Shown here in pieces: positions 21,641 through 35,600 of a stretch of 64,000 nucleotides of DNA. The stretch is from Hyperoodon ampullatus (Eukaryota; Chordata; Mammalia; Artiodactyla; Ziphiidae): assembly GCA_949752795.1 (NCBI GenBank), contig OX457061.1:122532152-122596151 (forward strand). The letters are read 5' to 3'. Position 1 is the first letter of the stretch; each line of letters begins with the position of its first letter. The notes beneath the pieces are model-generated. The model made no database searches and was not told where the DNA came from. It was given only the letters and a program-made list of their open reading frames with translations. Both the position numbers and the translations under genes were made by a program.

Positions 21641-23559
21641 AAATAATTTGAGGCACTGGATCGTGTTCTGTTCTCCCAAAGAGGAATTTCATTGCCTTCT
21701 TTCAGGTCATTAAGGGTTCCAATAGTCCTGAACCCATGCTTGAGGATTTCTGAGTCAAACAAATGATTATAGTCCATATCCCCACTTTTGGCCTATGCTT
21801 CTTGGGGGTCCCATCACAGAGTGGGGGATATTTCACTAGGGTTACCCTCCTTAATGTGTATTGGACTCATGCCTAGATCCAAGTGACTGCCAAATGCTCA
21901 GCTTTTTTCTCACCTTTCTTAAGTTGCTTGTTTATGACTAGTACTGTTTATGTTAAAACAACATCTGCAACCTAATAGTGTTTGGAGTCTAACATATTGG
22001 TCAGCCCATCTCTGCTGCTTCCACCATGATTTTCTTCTCACCAGAATGTGAGGCATACAAAATGCAGAGGTAGTTCCCAGGTAATGCTGGAGCTTGCTCT
22101 ACAAATACAAAACTATCTGTGGCTGACTACCAATTTGGAATGGTATTAATCTTCAAAAATAAGTTGAACATAGCTTTAAATCCCCAGGATCAAAACAAGA
22201 ATTCTTGGGACATCTCATCCATAATCCAACTGGATTATGATAAGATCCAATAAGACCTTCTTAAACATTCCCGTACAATGCTCTAGTTTCCTGGGTTCAG
22301 GAGAAACATTTTACTAACAGTTTTCTTTTTAGCATATCAAAACAAAATGCTGCTTCTCTCTGAGCCTCTTGCATTTAAATTTTTTAATCTAAACTGTAGG
22401 CCTTATATGATTTTCCATTAAACTACTTTGTCACATTATCTTCTAGACATAGCCTTAATGTCATAGTAGGTGTGAACATCTATATAATTGGCTCTAATTA
22501 GGCTGGTGATAACCAGAACATTCTTGTTCATTATCTAAAGCCAATAATCATAGTACTTTCAGAGAATTTCTTCATTTCTTTTGAGAACATGGGAGAAAAA
22601 TTAATTATATCATCATTCTATAAGAACATGGGGTCTGCTTAGTTCTTAAACTTCTTATTCCTTTTCTTGAAATCTATCCACAGCAACAAGGAGAATGAAA
22701 ATAAGTTCATGGAAACTGAATTTTCAGCAAACAGCTGACTAACAAAACCCCAAGGATCCAAAATTACATGTGAACACTGTAGTAGGCAACTGAGACCAGA
22801 AGCACAGTGCAGCAAGTGTACGTAGGAATTCAAGAAAACATTTTGGGAAAGATATGAGATTGAATATGGTCCAAATACCCAAGAGGGAGAGAGAGAGAAG
22901 GATAGAACGTGCCTAATCAGAGATAGCAGATCTTAAAAAGCACCAGTAAAATAACTTTCTAAAAGTGATAATATTATTTTGGAAGGCAAAGTCTCGGTCC
23001 CTGCAGCCTGTGAATGAATCAGGAAATTGAGAACTGTGTGCAGAAGCTTTTCAGAGCCAGGTTAGGTACTGAGAGGCAGAAGAAATGTGATTTCACAGAG
23101 TTGCCATATTTTAAGGAAGTAAGTCTTTTGCTACAGCAATGGAGGAGAGAGCCCATGAGAGATTAGTTCTGTAAAGCTATCCTGGCCCTTCTTTCCACCT
23201 CCTGATAATAGTCTAGGAAAATTCAACTCATCCAAATATGAGGATTATGAAAATCATATGCACAATAGCTACTCAAAAATACAGTAAGAAACTGTGAAAC
23301 AGAATAAAATGATTTTCTTACAGAAGATGAAAATTTACTGGGAAATTGTTACCATAAAACAAATGAAATTTATAACTCAACATGAATTTGAAAAACTTAA
23401 ACAATCCTAGCTATGAAGTAAAATCACAAAGAAGTAATAAACATAAGACTCAGGTAGCTGGGAGCCAGACAATAGGTTATTAATGCCTACTTTTTATAAG
23501 AATATAATCAGAGAATTGAGTATTTTGACCTTTTGGGGATGTGTAGTAAAGAAATAACC
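21641..23559. other. Intergenic stretch
   Basis: AT-rich with no gene I can support. The short open frame at 22639-22833 (minus) has no recognisable family. No confident repeat was identified. Confidence 0.55.
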
Positions 23560-23918
23560 TGGACTTCCCTGGTGGCACAGTGGTTAAGAATCTGCTTGCC
23601 AATGCAGGGGACACGGGTTCGAGCCCTGGTCCGGGAAGATCCCACATGCCGCGGAGCAACTAAGCCCATGCATCACAACTACTGAGCCAGCGCTCTAGAG
23701 CCCGCAAGCCACAACTTCTGAGCCCACGTGTTGCAACTACTGAAGCCTGTGTGCCTAGAGCCCGTGCTCTGCAACAAGAGAAGCCACTGCAATGAGAAGC
23801 CCGTGCACTGCAACAAAGAGTAGCCCCTGCTCACCGCAACTAGAGAAGGCCTGCGTGCAGCAATGAAGACCCAATGCCGCCAAAAAGAAATAAGTAAATA
23901 AATTTATTTTTTTAAAAA
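23560..23918 (+). mobile_element. CHR-type SINE (long form)
   Basis: Starts ggacttccctggtggcacag and ends with taagtaaataaatttatttt and an A-run. Target duplication AAAGAAATAACC / AAAGAATTAACC (one mismatch). Confidence 0.88.
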
Positions 23919-24039
23919 AAAGAATTAACCTTACTGGTCTGGTCTTTGCCCTCATGTCCTGGGAGGTAATCTCTAGGAAGAGTAGGTTTGTTTACCTGGG
24001 GGCCTTGGGCCACATGGTATCCTCTCTACGTCCAGAGGG

Positions 24040-24345
24040 GATGGAGACTAAAAATCAGCCATGAGGGCTGTCAACCATGTCTACATAACTGAGTCCCAAT
24101 AAAAGCTCTGGAAACCAAGACTCAGATAAGCTTCCCTAGTTGGCAATATTCTGTTTGTGTCATTGCACATTGTTTCTGGGAAAGTAATGCTGTCCGTGAC
24201 TCCACTGGGACAGGACAACTGGAAGCTGCACATTTGGACTTTTTCTGGACTCTGCCCTGTGCACCAATTCCTTTGGCTGATTTTAGTCCGTATCCCTTTG
24301 CTGTAATAAACCATAAGTGTGAATATAACCACTTACAGTGAGTTC
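24040..24345 (+). mobile_element. Probable retroviral LTR remnant
   Basis: The order cccaataaaagctctggaaa, cttccctagttggcaatatt, ctccactgggacaggacaac, then tttgctgtaataaaccataa with a polyadenylation signal resembles the R-U5 part of an old mammalian endogenous retrovirus LTR. The family is not assigned. Confidence 0.5.
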
Positions 24346-27112
24346 ACTGCATCCTTCAAATATATTATCAAACCTAACAGGGGTCTTGGAAACTGTGAAC
24401 TCTGAAGCTGGTGTCAGATGTGAGGGTGGTCTCTTATGGACCGCTTCCCTAACTGTGCAGGAAATTTTTGAAGTTTTGCCACAAAGTATATAATCAGATT
24501 TTTAAGTCATGCCTACTGATAGGATATATTTTATGTTTGTTTACAACAGACTCCTATGAGAGGTTGTGTGGACTATTTGTGTGTTTCTGTGAATTTTTGA
24601 TTATAATACCAATAGTTCTTGCTACATTTGTTTTAATGCTGTGTTACCTTTAATGTGGGTGCTATATCTGGTTCATAAAAGGCCTCTTTTTGTTTTAAAA
24701 AAAAAAGAATGAGGGTGTATTAGATACTGTTCTGATAAGCTAACATAAATAAATAAATAGTCTTTTTTTTTGTTTTTTGCCATTGGCACCTTCTCAGTCC
24801 CACTAGAGAAAGTGTCACTCCTATATCCAGTAACAGTGCCTTCAGGGTGTGGCTACAATGAGGAGTTAACATTCTTCAGTTACTCTTCTATTCATATCCT
24901 ATGCTCTGTCACTTTCAATATTTTCAATTCTCTTGAAAACCTTCCTTCTCATCTGCTTGGCAAAACTCAGCTCTTGTTCAGTCCAGGCCTAGTGACCACT
25001 CTTCCTCCACAGTGTTTCACTGCAGGTCCTTCTGCCCATCCCTAGCGAGTACTGAATTGTTAGTACTCAAGAGTATTGAAATGTCTCTGGCCTCCCATTC
25101 CACCATCTGTCTCCTCATTTTCACCCAAAGACCAACCTGCTATTTAACAAGAAAATTGATGCTAATACTCAGAAATGTGTTACCTGTGCTTACCAACAAA
25201 TCTGTATTCTAACAAAACTTGGCTTCTTTGGTGGAAGAGAGAAGAATCCTTTTATTTGTATCCTAGATGTTATTACCTCTCATCTCCCTAAGGGTTTTGT
25301 CTCATTAGTTATCTTCCCCTCCATCCTACATCTTCAGTCTTTTCCTACAACCTGCAAGTTGCTCAAGTTTCTTACTTGTTAAAACAACACCCCATACAAG
25401 CCAATCCTCCCCTTAACTCTAAGAGGCAGTCTAGATATTTATCTAAGCTCTCTCACTGCCTTAATAGTCAAGCTCCTTAGAAGGGTAGTGAGCATTTATC
25501 TCTAGTTCTACAGCTCCCAGTATGTCCTATGCTCGAAACACTTCTTCCATTCTCTCCCCACCCCGCTGTTTCCCATCACCTACAGGATAAAGTCTGAGCC
25601 CTTCCAAAGTTGGCCCCTGCCTAGCTCCATAGCCTCTTTCTACCACTTCTCACCTTGCACTCCACGCTTCCGCATTACTGAGCCACCCAGAACACACCAC
25701 GCTGTCAAAAGCATCTGTGCTTTTGCATGTGCTATTTCCTTCTTTGGCAACTGTCATCCCTTGCTTTTATGCCATCCATCTATTCATCCTTCAAGCACTA
25801 CACTGGAGTCATCTTATCTCTGAAACCAGCCTCTTAGAAATTCGATGGAACCAAGTAGATAGTACCGGTACTCCTCATCTGAATCTTGAATCTATTTATA
25901 AAGAAGACCAAAAAATCGGGCTGGTAGAGAACCATAGGATCTCCTTTATTACTAATAAAGCTAATATTGGGGAATGCAGTCCCCCTCTGTAGGCAATAAC
26001 AATGAACTGCGTCAAATCACAGGTGAGCTGGAAAACCACAGACTGCCCTTCCTTTGCCACGTGGCAGAGAACAGAGCAGAATGTGTGCAGTCTGAGGCAG
26101 ACTGACTCCCAAGACGGACGGAGGAGGGGCTGGAAGAGGAATACCCAGTTTCTTTCCGACTCACCAGATAAGTCATCCCACCTCCTCAGGGCAGGAGTGA
26201 GTGAGGGAACTGAGTGAGGTAAGGAATCATTTCCCCTCCCCTACTGGCCATTCTGTGGGTTTCCTTCTGCTGGTCCACTGTGCTTAGACCTTAAGCCCAG
26301 AGTCCTCTGGGCATGGGGTTGTCCCCTTCGGGAGGAGCTCAGCATTCAACCAGGGTAATTTTGCTCCCACTTTCAGAAGTCTGTCCCCCTCTCAATACTC
26401 ATCACCACCCCTTTGTGATTTCTCCTAGATCACAAAGTGTGTGGTGTGGGTCTGTTCCCACAGAAGGCTCTGAAATGGATCAAAACATGACATTAATCCA
26501 ATCCCTTCCAAGGTCTATTCTGTGCCCAAGGCTGAAAATTCACTCTCTCTTCTATTTCCTACCTCGAATTCTATCTAGGCACGTTGTGACCATAGTAAGC
26601 AGAGACTCTTTACTGACTTAAAATAAAAACATAAAGATACTTCAATAATAAAACCACATTTGAATATAAACAACCTCCCATTGTCAAGTTCCCAAAGAAA
26701 AATTAAATTCCCTGCAAGTCAAGCCCCAGTCTCTAAGAAGTGTTTCCCTAATTGCCCTTACAAAGTCAATCTATGCCCTAAGAAACTGCATCTCAGTTCT
26801 CTAGATCCTGATTCCTTTTGGGGAGTCATTCCAGTCTGCCCCTTTGAGATCTTGCCTTTCTTCCTCTGTCAGATATCTTTGGGCCAGTCATTTTCTGATC
26901 TAATAACAGTGAAGGTGTTTCCCCATTTTATAAAGTTTTAAGAACACTTAGATCCAAGTGCATCTCCATTTCTCTCTTATACTTGTCTATCCTGGAATTC
27001 AAGATCTCATTTTTCCATTTTGCATCTTCCTGGTCTGTTCCCCCAGAAGCTGTCTCTCCAAGAGGTCAGATAGTCTCCTAAGGAAACCTCTCTCTTCCTC
27101 CAGTGCAATCAG
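24346..27112. other. Intergenic stretch
   Basis: No gene. The segment 25480-25850 (ctacaggataaagtctgagc ... tatttccttctttggcaact) resembles a reverse-oriented LINE-2 3' fragment, at low confidence. The rest is unassigned. Confidence 0.5.
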
Positions 27113-27128
27113 CCCATCTTCCTTATTT

Positions 27129-27474
27129 AAAAAAAAAATTAATTTATTTATTTTTGGCTGCGTTGGGTCTTCGTTGTTGCACACGGGCTTCTTCTAGTTG
27201 TGGCGAGTGGGGGCTACTCTTCGTTGTGGTGCGCGGGCTTCTCATTGTGGTGGCTTCTCCTGTTGTGGAGCACAGGCTCTAGGCACACGTGCTTCAGTAG
27301 TGGCACACAGGCTTCAGTAGTTGTGTCTTGCGGGCTCTAGAGAACAGGCTCAGTAGTTGTGGAGCACGGGCTTAGTTGCTCCGCGGCATGTGGGATCTTC
27401 CTGGACCAGGGCTCGAACCCATGTCCCCTGCATTGGCAGGCGGATTCTTAACCACTGCACCACCAGGAAAGTCC
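27129..27474 (-). mobile_element. CHR-type SINE (long form)
   Basis: Reverse orientation from tttatttatttttggctgcg to caccaccaggaaagtc. Perfect 16-bp target duplication CCCATCTTCCTTATTT at 27113-27128 and 27475-27490. Confidence 0.93.
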
Positions 27475-27490
27475 CCCATCTTCCTTATTT

Positions 27491-29119
27491 TGTCTCTATA
27501 CTATTATTACTGTTCAGAAGACAAGACTGAAGCATACTTTTCAAGCCACCCTAGCTTCTCCTTGACTTTCTAAGCACATCTGATTCCTAGAGACAATATT
27601 CTAAGCACAGTCTTTTAAACTCCCTTTTTAACCTTTGGATTTGTAATCATTTCATTGAGTTATTTCTCTAACTCCAACTCAAAAAGATGGCATAGTCTTT
27701 ATAATAAGAACTCCCATTATTTATTAATATAAGTCCTCTCTCTTCCTATAAATGAAGCTACAATTTGACTGTAGCATGGCAGATAAAGCCATGGTCAGAA
27801 CAAATGGAATCAAAGAATTAAAGTCAACCTAATAGGTAATGAGTGGCTCTCAAGAGCCTGTGGACAAGCCACGTGAATCCAGGAGGTTAGTACTGAATAG
27901 TTTCCTCCTTTGGCCCTGTAGGTAGACAAAAATAAAATACAAATGGGTAGGATTTAGATATGCCTATCCACATTGTCTAACTAGGCCTGGCAGTGACAAT
28001 TTGAAGCTAGAAGTTCAAACATAAGTCCTTTATAACACACATGAAACTTGGGTGCAGGATATGTCCCTGACTGTAGACCCAGCTGAAAAAATACAGTATA
28101 AGCAGCAAATAATTGACTGCCTCTCATGTCTGATGGGTCGGCATAGGGGAAGACTCTTTTGCCTACAATCATGTCCTTGTTTATTAGGGTTTCCACAGGC
28201 TGTAGAAATCAGCTGATTTGTGGGGGGGCTGCACATCCACAAGTGGGCCAACGTGCTGCTGTCTGCTAAGACTCCTGTCTGCTAAGGTCCTCTTGGCCTT
28301 CCCTTTACTGAGGGCTCTGAAGGCCTTATAAGTTTGCTGAGCCTAGCTTGACCTGTGAAGCTGAGGCTTCACTTGCTTAGGCCAGCCAGCAAGGCCCACC
28401 TGCCTTTGCTGGAGGTTATTTGCTTGTTAGAGGCATTTTCTTTGCTGGGACTCATGCATGCTTGCTATAGCTAGCAGGGCTCTTATAAAAACAGCTATTT
28501 GCCTATTACCATAAATTTCAGTAGCCCACCAAAGTGAAAGACCCACATGACCTAAGAGTTAAAGACACCCTCAGAGAGCACAGCAGTTAAAAGCAAACTG
28601 TGTGAGTGTAAACATCTACCACATTACAGAGTATGAGCCTCAAAGGCCAAGGTCAAGAATTCATATGGTTTGGGCTCAAAAACTTCAAGCTACATTCCAA
28701 GCTCACTCCAGAAGTCTCAGTCTCTGCGTGTTTGGTCTCCATCCACCTCACTTTTTGTCTTATTTCTTGATGATTTTGGCCAATGCACCAGATTTGGGGA
28801 ACTTGAAGGGGCCCATTAAATAACATGAAGCAATAGGGAAACAAAAGACATCATATATGGAGACTGAATATTCCCTTATTTCTGATATATAGAGGATTGA
28901 CTTGTACAGCAGGCAACTGAACTTAATTCGAAAACCCCAAATCAGAGAGCTAACCTTTCAACCAAAGGTGACACCCACACTGGACTTTGAAAAAGAAGGC
29001 ATGGAGGCAGAGAACAGAATGCATGTGTCCTGAAAGCAGCTTGCTCTTAGGAGAAAAGGGAAAAGAAGTGGCTGGGCTGCCCACACCCAAGTTCCTTTTC
29101 TAAACTCTCCACTTAGACA
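27491..29119. other. Intergenic stretch
   Basis: No gene. A segment around 28240-28530 with a TATAAAA box could be part of an LTR, but I cannot assign it. Confidence 0.5.
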
Positions 29120-30960
29120 ATTCACTCCAACTCCCTATGAGTGATTTTTTAGCTATTACCAAAAAATGCCATTATAAACATTCCAATATATGTTTATGGG
29201 ACTATGTTTACATATACATAAGCATTTCTGAGGACATAGACCTAGGAGTAGAATTTCTGGGACATAATTATGTCTACGATCAGCTTTAGTAGATGTAGTC
29301 AAATGATTTCTCAAAGTGGTTCTGACCACCAGAGTCTAAGAGTTAGATGCTCAGCATCCTTGCTGACATTTTGATATGATCATTTTTAAAATTTTATCCA
29401 TTTGGTGGTATATAGAGGTATCTCATTATGGTTTTAATTTACATTTCTCTTACAGATGTGGAGCATATTTTCACAGCTTTATTGGCCGTTTGGAAAAACT
29501 TTTTGTGAAATGTCTGTGCAAGTCTTTTTGAACATTAAAAAAATGATGTCTTTTTCTTATTGATTTTTAGGAGTTCCTTATATTTTCTGGATATGAGATC
29601 TTTGTTGGGTATATTTGTACTGCAAATATCTTTTCTCCCTCTGGGGCTTGCCTTTTCACACCCGTAATTGCATGCTTTGATGAACAGAAGTTCTTAATTT
29701 TCATAAATCTTGTTTATCAGTGTTTTTCTATGTGATTAATGCTTTTTTGTGTCTTATTTAAAATTTTTTTGCCTACTGCAAGGTCATGAAGGTATTGTCC
29801 TGTTATCTTCTAGAAGCTCCTGTTTTACCTTTTACATTTAGAACTGCAATCCACCTAGAATTGATATTTGTATATGATATGAAGTACTTCAATTTAATTT
29901 TTGTCTGTGAGGACACTCAATGTAGCACCATTTATTTTTTTAAAATGTCATCCTATCCCCATTGCACTGCAGTGATTCTTTTGTCATAAATCAAGGCATT
30001 TTATATATGTAGGCCTTTTCTGTTCCATTGATCTATATGTCTATCTTTTCACCAATACCACACTGCTTAGCTATTGCCACTTAATAATCATCTTGATATA
30101 TGATAGTGTGTCTTCCAACTTCATTCTACTTTAATATTACCAGCTTTTCTTGGCCTATTGCATTTCTACATAAATTTTGGGATCAGCTTGTCAAATTCTT
30201 TAAAAATGTGCTGGGAATTATATTGCGCTCTCACTAAATCTACAGATGAATTTGGATTTTTAAAGAATATTTAAAATTTTACTTTATATTATACATATAT
30301 ATTACTTTACATATTACACTGTTGCTTTCTTTCCAGTTCTTTTACTTATGGAAGGGGCAGGGGGAAAAGGGAATGCTTTATTACACCGACCAAGACCTCC
30401 AATATATGATTGAGTACAAGTGTGATAGTGGATCTCGTCTCATTCCCAATTTCAGGGGAAAACTTACTTCAACATTTCACATTAAATACAATGTTTTCTG
30501 TAAGGTTTTTGGAGATATATTTATTAGATTAAGGATGTTCTCTTGTATTATTACTTTGCTAAAACTCATAAATGGGTGTTGTATTTTATGAAATGCTTTT
30601 TCCGCATTTGGAGATGATTTTATGATTTTTTTTCTTTTCAGTCCATTAATGTAGCAAATCACAATCACTGATATTTTTGAGTGTTAAACTAATCTTGCAT
30701 TTCTGGAAGACTACCAAATTGGTCATCATGTTATCCTTTTTCTATGTTGCTAGATTTATCAATATTTTGTTCAGGATTACTGCCTGTAGGTTCATAAGAC
30801 ACTGGACTGTAATTTATTTTTCTTGTAAAGTCCTTATCAGGTACTGTTACCAATACAGTAGCTAGATTTAGCAAATAAAAGTGTGGGACACCCAGTTAAA
30901 TTTGAATTTCAAATAAACAATGAGTAATTTTTAGTATAAGTATATCCTGTGCGATATATT

Positions 30961-30984
30961 TTTTTTCCTTTTTTAAAAAAATAT

Positions 30985-31027
<43 letters not shown>

Positions 31028-31293
31028 TGGCTGTGTTGGCTCTTTGTTTCTGTGCGAGGGCTTTCTCTAGTTGCGGCAAGTGGGGGCCACTCCTCATCGC
31101 AGTGCGCGGGCCTCTCACTATCGCGGCCTCTCTTGTTGCGGAGCACAGGCTCCAGACGCGCAGGCTCAGTAATTGTGGCTCACGGGCCCAGCCGCTCCGC
31201 AGCACGTGGGATCTTCCCGGACCAGGGCACGAACCCATGTCCCCTGCATTGGCAGGCGGACTCTCAACCACTGCGCCACCAGGGAAGCCCCCG
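30961..31293 (-). mobile_element. CHR-type SINE with tttatttattta tail
   Basis: Reverse orientation; the tail contains about ten TTTA units, then ggctgtgttggctctttgtt to caccagggaagcccc. The flanking duplication is imperfect (gtgcgatatatttt / gtgcaatatttt). Confidence 0.88.
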
Positions 31294-31685
31294 GTGCAAT
31301 ATTTTACACTAAAAAGTGTTCATTGCTTATATGAAGTTAGTTTTAATTGGGCAACTCTGGTACCAAGGTTCTGTCTACTTCATAACACAAGTTCAAAAAC
31401 GTTTCCTCTTTTTGTATTCTCTGGAAGAGTTTGTGAACTTCCTAAATGCTTGCTAGACTTTACTGGTGAAAAAAATATGTGCCTGGAGTTTTCGTCATGG
31501 GAAGGTTAAGTACAGGCTAAGTTTATTAATAGAGGAAGGACCATTCAGATATTCTATTTCTTCAACTGTCAGTTTTGTTAAGGCATGTTTTTCAAGGAAT
31601 TTGTCTATTTGGCCTAAATTTTCCAGTTGACTGATCATGATATTTCTTATCTTTTAATATGTAGGGACTTTAGTTATATTCTCTT

Positions 31686-32001
31686 TTTTTTTAATTTTTT
31701 TTTTTAAGATGTTGGGGGTAGGAGTTTTTTTTATTAATTTATTTATTTATGTTTGCTGTGTTGGGTCTTCGTTTCTGTGCAAGGGCTTTCTCTAGTTGTG
31801 GCAAGCGGGGGCCACTCTTCATCGCAGTGCGCGGGCCTCTCTTGTTGCGGAGCACAGGCTCCAGACGCGCAGGCTCAGTAGTTGTGGCTCACGGGCCTAG
31901 TCGCTCCGCGGCATGTGGGATCTTCCCAGACCAGGGCTCGAACCCGTGTCCCCTGCATTAGCAGGCAGATTCTCAACCACTGCACCACCAGGGAAGCCCT
32001 C
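31686..32001 (-). mobile_element. CHR-type SINE, internally shortened
   Basis: Reverse orientation to caccaccagggaagccct. Compared with the copy at 30961 it lacks a stretch after gtgcgcgggcctctc. Target duplication AGTTATATTCTCTT / AGTTATATCCTCTT. Confidence 0.88.
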
Positions 32002-32308
32002 AGTTATATCCTCTTGATATGTTGATTCTTTTGAGAAATGTTTTGTCTCTAGTAATAACGGACACAAATTTGACTTTGTTTGATATTAGGGTAGCTATAC
32101 TAGATTTCTTTGGTTAATGTTTTTATGATCCATCATTTTCCATTCTTCTACTTTCAGTTTTTCTGTGCCGTATTTATGGCGTATCTTGTTTAAATAGCAG
32201 AGTATTCAGTTTTGCTTATGTAATAAGTCTGACAATCTTTGTCTTTCAATCGAATTATTTAGTATATTTAACAATGCACTTGAATTTTAAACTACCATCT
32301 TGCTGTGT

Positions 32309-32515
32309 TTTTTTTTTTTCTTTGCGGTACGCGGGCCTCTCACTGTTGTGGCCTCTCCCGTTGCGGAGCACAGGCTCCGGACGTGCAGGCCCAGCAGCCA
32401 TGGCTCACGGGCCCAGCCGCTCCGCGGCATGTGGGATCCTCCCGGACCGGGGCACGAACCCGCGTCCCCTGCATCGGCAGGCGGACTGTCAACCACTGCG
32501 CCACCAGGGAAGCCC
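32309..32515 (-). mobile_element. CHR-2-type SINE
   Basis: Reverse orientation, gcggtacgcgggcctctcac to ccaccagggaagcc, after a T tail. Target duplication TTGCTGTGT at 32300-32308 and 32516-32524. Confidence 0.92.
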
Positions 32516-32640
32516 TTGCTGTGTGTTTTGAATTTGTTGCATCTTTGTTCATGTTCTTCTTTCTTGCCTTTTTTAAAAACCAATTACATATTTTTTATTG
32601 TTCCATTCCCCCCTCCATTAGCTTGTTATTATAATTTTTA

Positions 32641-33935
32641 AAATAAAATTTTTTGAGATAATTGCAGATTGTCATACAGTTGTGAGGCACATTATAGAGA
32701 TCCTGTGTACATTTTACCCAGTTTCCTCTTGCAAAACTATAGTTCAATATCACAGCCCAGAATTGACATTGACAGTCAAGATTCAGAATATTTCAATCAC
32801 CACAGAAATACTTCATGTTCCCTTTTATAGCCACACCCATGTCCCTCTTGACCCCACCCCCTCTTTAATCCCAGGAAACCACTAAGCTGTTCTCCATTTC
32901 TATAATTTTTGTCATTTCAAAACAAAATATATAAAAATACATGAAATTACACAGTATGTAAGCTTTTGGATTTTTTTTTAACTCAACACAATACTCTGGA
33001 GATTCACCCAGGTTGTTGCATGTGTCAATAATCTGCTCCTTTTTATTGCTGAGTAGTATTCCACAGTACCGATGTAAAACAGTCTGTTTAATCATTCACC
33101 TGATGAAGGACATATGGGTTGTTTCCATTTTGGGGCAATTATGAACAATGCTGCTGTAAACATTCATGTACAGGTTCTTGTGTGAACATAAAGACTTCCT
33201 TTTTCTGGGATAGATTCCCAGGTGTGCAGTTGCTGGGCTGTATGTAGTTTCATGCTTAGGTTTTTAAGAACTGCAAACTGTTTCCCAGAGTGTCTGTACC
33301 ATTTTATATTGCCAGCAACAATGGATGAGTGATTGATACAGCTTCCCTGTTTTTCCACCATTGGGTGTTGTCACTAATTTTATTTTAGCCATTCTGATAA
33401 GTGTGTAGTGATATGTCATTGTGGTTTTAATTTGCATTTCCCTAATGGCTAATCATATTGAACATCTCTTCATCTGCTGATTTACCATGCGTATACTGTA
33501 CCTGCTTTGGTAAGTGTTTGTTCATCTCTTTTGTTCATTGTTCTAGTTGGATTTTTTTTTTTTACTGTTGAGTTTTGAGAGTTCTTTATATAATATAGAC
33601 ATTAGGCCTTTCCCAGACATGTGGTTTGCAAATATTTTCTCCCAGTGTGTAACTTGTCTTTTCCTCCTCTCAATGTTTTTCACAGAGAAAATCTTTTAGT
33701 TTTCATGAGGTCTGATTTATCAGTTTTTCCTTTTATGGATTGTGCTTTTGGTGTTAAGTCTAAGAACTCTTTCCTTAGCTCTAGATACCAAAGATTTTCT
33801 CCTGTGTTGTTGCTGTTTTTCTAAAAAGTTTATAGTTTTCCATTTTACGTTGAAGTCCATTAACCATTTTGAGTTAATCTTTGTGTAAGGTGTGAGGCTT
33901 AGGTTGAGAGGTTTTTGTTTTTATTTATTTTTTAT
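32641..33935 (-). mobile_element. LINE-1 3' region
   Basis: Reverse-oriented LINE-1 3' sequence: ataattgcagattgtcatac, ggtttccatttt-like hinge tgggttgtttccattttggg, ctgctgtaaacattcatgta, and tcccagtgtgtaacttgtct. It starts where the previous block ends, so at least two separate insertions adjoin here. Confidence 0.75.
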
Positions 33936-33965
33936 TTTTATTAACTTTTTGGTAAGGCACAACTG

Positions 33966-34104
33966 CTTTTATTTATTATTTATTTATTTGGCCACACCCC
34001 ATGGCATGCGGAACCTTAGTTCCCTGACCAGGGATCCAACCCTCAAACCCATGCCCCCCGCAGTGGAAGTGCAGAGCCCTAGCCACTGGACCGCCAGGGA
34101 ATTC
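33966..34104 (-). mobile_element. CHR-type SINE, truncated
   Basis: Reverse orientation, tttatttatttggccacacc to ggaccgccagggaattcc. Only the head and a short body remain. Confidence 0.8.
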
Positions 34105-34105
34105 C

Positions 34106-35600
34106 CCATGTGTTTTTAAATCTATGGGTGTCTTTTATCAGTTGTGCAAAATTCTTGGCTGTTATGTCTTCAATTACCTTTCCTCCATTTTCTCTCTTCA
34201 TCTTCTGGAACTCAAGGTACATGAAGCTAGACTTTTTCACTTTGTCACATTTATCTCTGATGCTCTTTTCTATATTTTTCATGTTTCTCTCTGTGTTCTA
34301 ACTGGTTATTTTCTATTTCCTGTCTTTCTTTTCTCATACTGGCAACTTTTTTTTTTCTTTAATGCTAACTAGTCCTTCTTGTATTCATACTGGACTTCTA
34401 GGGTTATTTTCCTTCTTCAGTAGTACTTACTTTAGAAGTCCTGTTAGGGCTAGTCTGTTGAGTCTCACAACTTTCTTTAATCTTAAAATATTTTTATTTG
34501 AACTTATATTGCAAGATATTTTGCTGGGTGCTCACAGTTCTAGGATGACAGTCATTTTCCTTCAGCACTTGACAGGTATTATTTCACTGTCTTTGGGCTC
34601 CCATTGTTGCTATTGAGAAGTCTGTCTTCCTTCATAGGGAAACTGTCTTTTCTCTCTAGCTTCTTTTTAAATCATCTATCTTTGATATTCTGCAAATTCA
34701 ACTTGCAGTATTTGTTGTTGGTTTATTTATATTAAACTACTTGAGTTATTTTGTGCTTAACTTTGAATTCATATTTTTCATTATAAAAAAATTCACCTAC
34801 AATATTAAAATAGTACCATTCCTTGTTTTTCTCTGTCCCTTTTTTTCTAGAACTCATTAAACATATTGGAATAGTGATAAACATTCTTCTATTTCCAACG
34901 TTTCTCAACTTCATTTTTTAATATTTTTCATGTCCTTCTTCTGTGCTTCATTCCAGGTAATTTCTTAATAACATCTTCCAGTTTAATTTTGTTCTCAGCT
35001 CTATCTAATCTGTTTAGCCCATTCATTAATATGTCAATAATTATGTTCTTTATGTCTGGAAGACCCAGTTGGTTAATTTTCAAATCTTTCTTGCCGTTCC
35101 TAGTAGACACCTGTTACTTCCTCATCTTTATAATTTTGTCCTTTTTCCTATTAAGGATTTTTATATTCCAAATCTAATGACTGCAATATCTGAATTCCTT
35201 GGGTTTGTTCAACAGTGGCTTGCTTCTTCATTTGCTTGGTCATCTTTGATTTTGTACTTAATTTGATCTGTGATTTTTCTGCAACATTAAATTGGGATGT
35301 TTTCCCAACTGAGGATTCTCATACATTTCTGTGAAGAAACAAAGTGTGCTACCAATATGCTTTTTAGTTTCTTCAAAAGGCCTGAGTTAATGTTGGCTTG
35401 TTAGTTTCCCTTCCTTGTTGTGGGCCTACAGGTTAGGGTCACACATTAAACTGCTGCCCTGGGCATTTGTTCTCAGGACTGACCTGGGCCTCAGGTTTAC
35501 CTAGCCCTCAAAGCTACCACTCCTGAGTTTAGCTCATGGTTGGGGTCTCCCCCTACCCTGGCCCTTCTTTTGGCAGAGGGGAATTCCTTAGATATTTCCC
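34106..35600 (-). mobile_element. Old LINE-1-like sequence
   Basis: T-rich reverse-oriented text such as tatgtcttcaattacctttc, ggctcccattgttgctattg and agttctaggatgacagtcat is typical of inverted old mammalian LINE-1 (L1M/HAL1 class). Subfamily and borders are uncertain. Confidence 0.5.

Larger units (their letters stand above)
29120..32640 (-). mobile_element. Old LINE-1 block with three SINE insertions
   Basis: Reverse-oriented LINE-1 text runs from the 3' region (cattataaacattccaatat, catttctcttacagatgtgg) to ORF2-like parts (tttgtctatttggcctaaat, ggtagctatactagatttct). It is interrupted by the SINEs at 30961-31293, 31686-32001 and 32309-32515. Borders are approximate. Confidence 0.7.

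Noticed and set aside
23560..23640. tRNA-like heads of the SINEs as tRNA genes
   Set aside because: They are retroposon copies with degenerate A and B boxes and no intact cloverleaf. They are counted as SINEs.
30974..31027. TTTA tandem repeat as an independent satellite
   Set aside because: It is the tail of the reverse-oriented SINE at 30961-31293.
31017..31509. Open frames of 80-190 codons with repeated peptides such as CGLSRCGAQAP or VAEHRLRTRR, also at many other places in the window
   Set aside because: These are translations of CHR SINEs, which recur in both orientations across the window.
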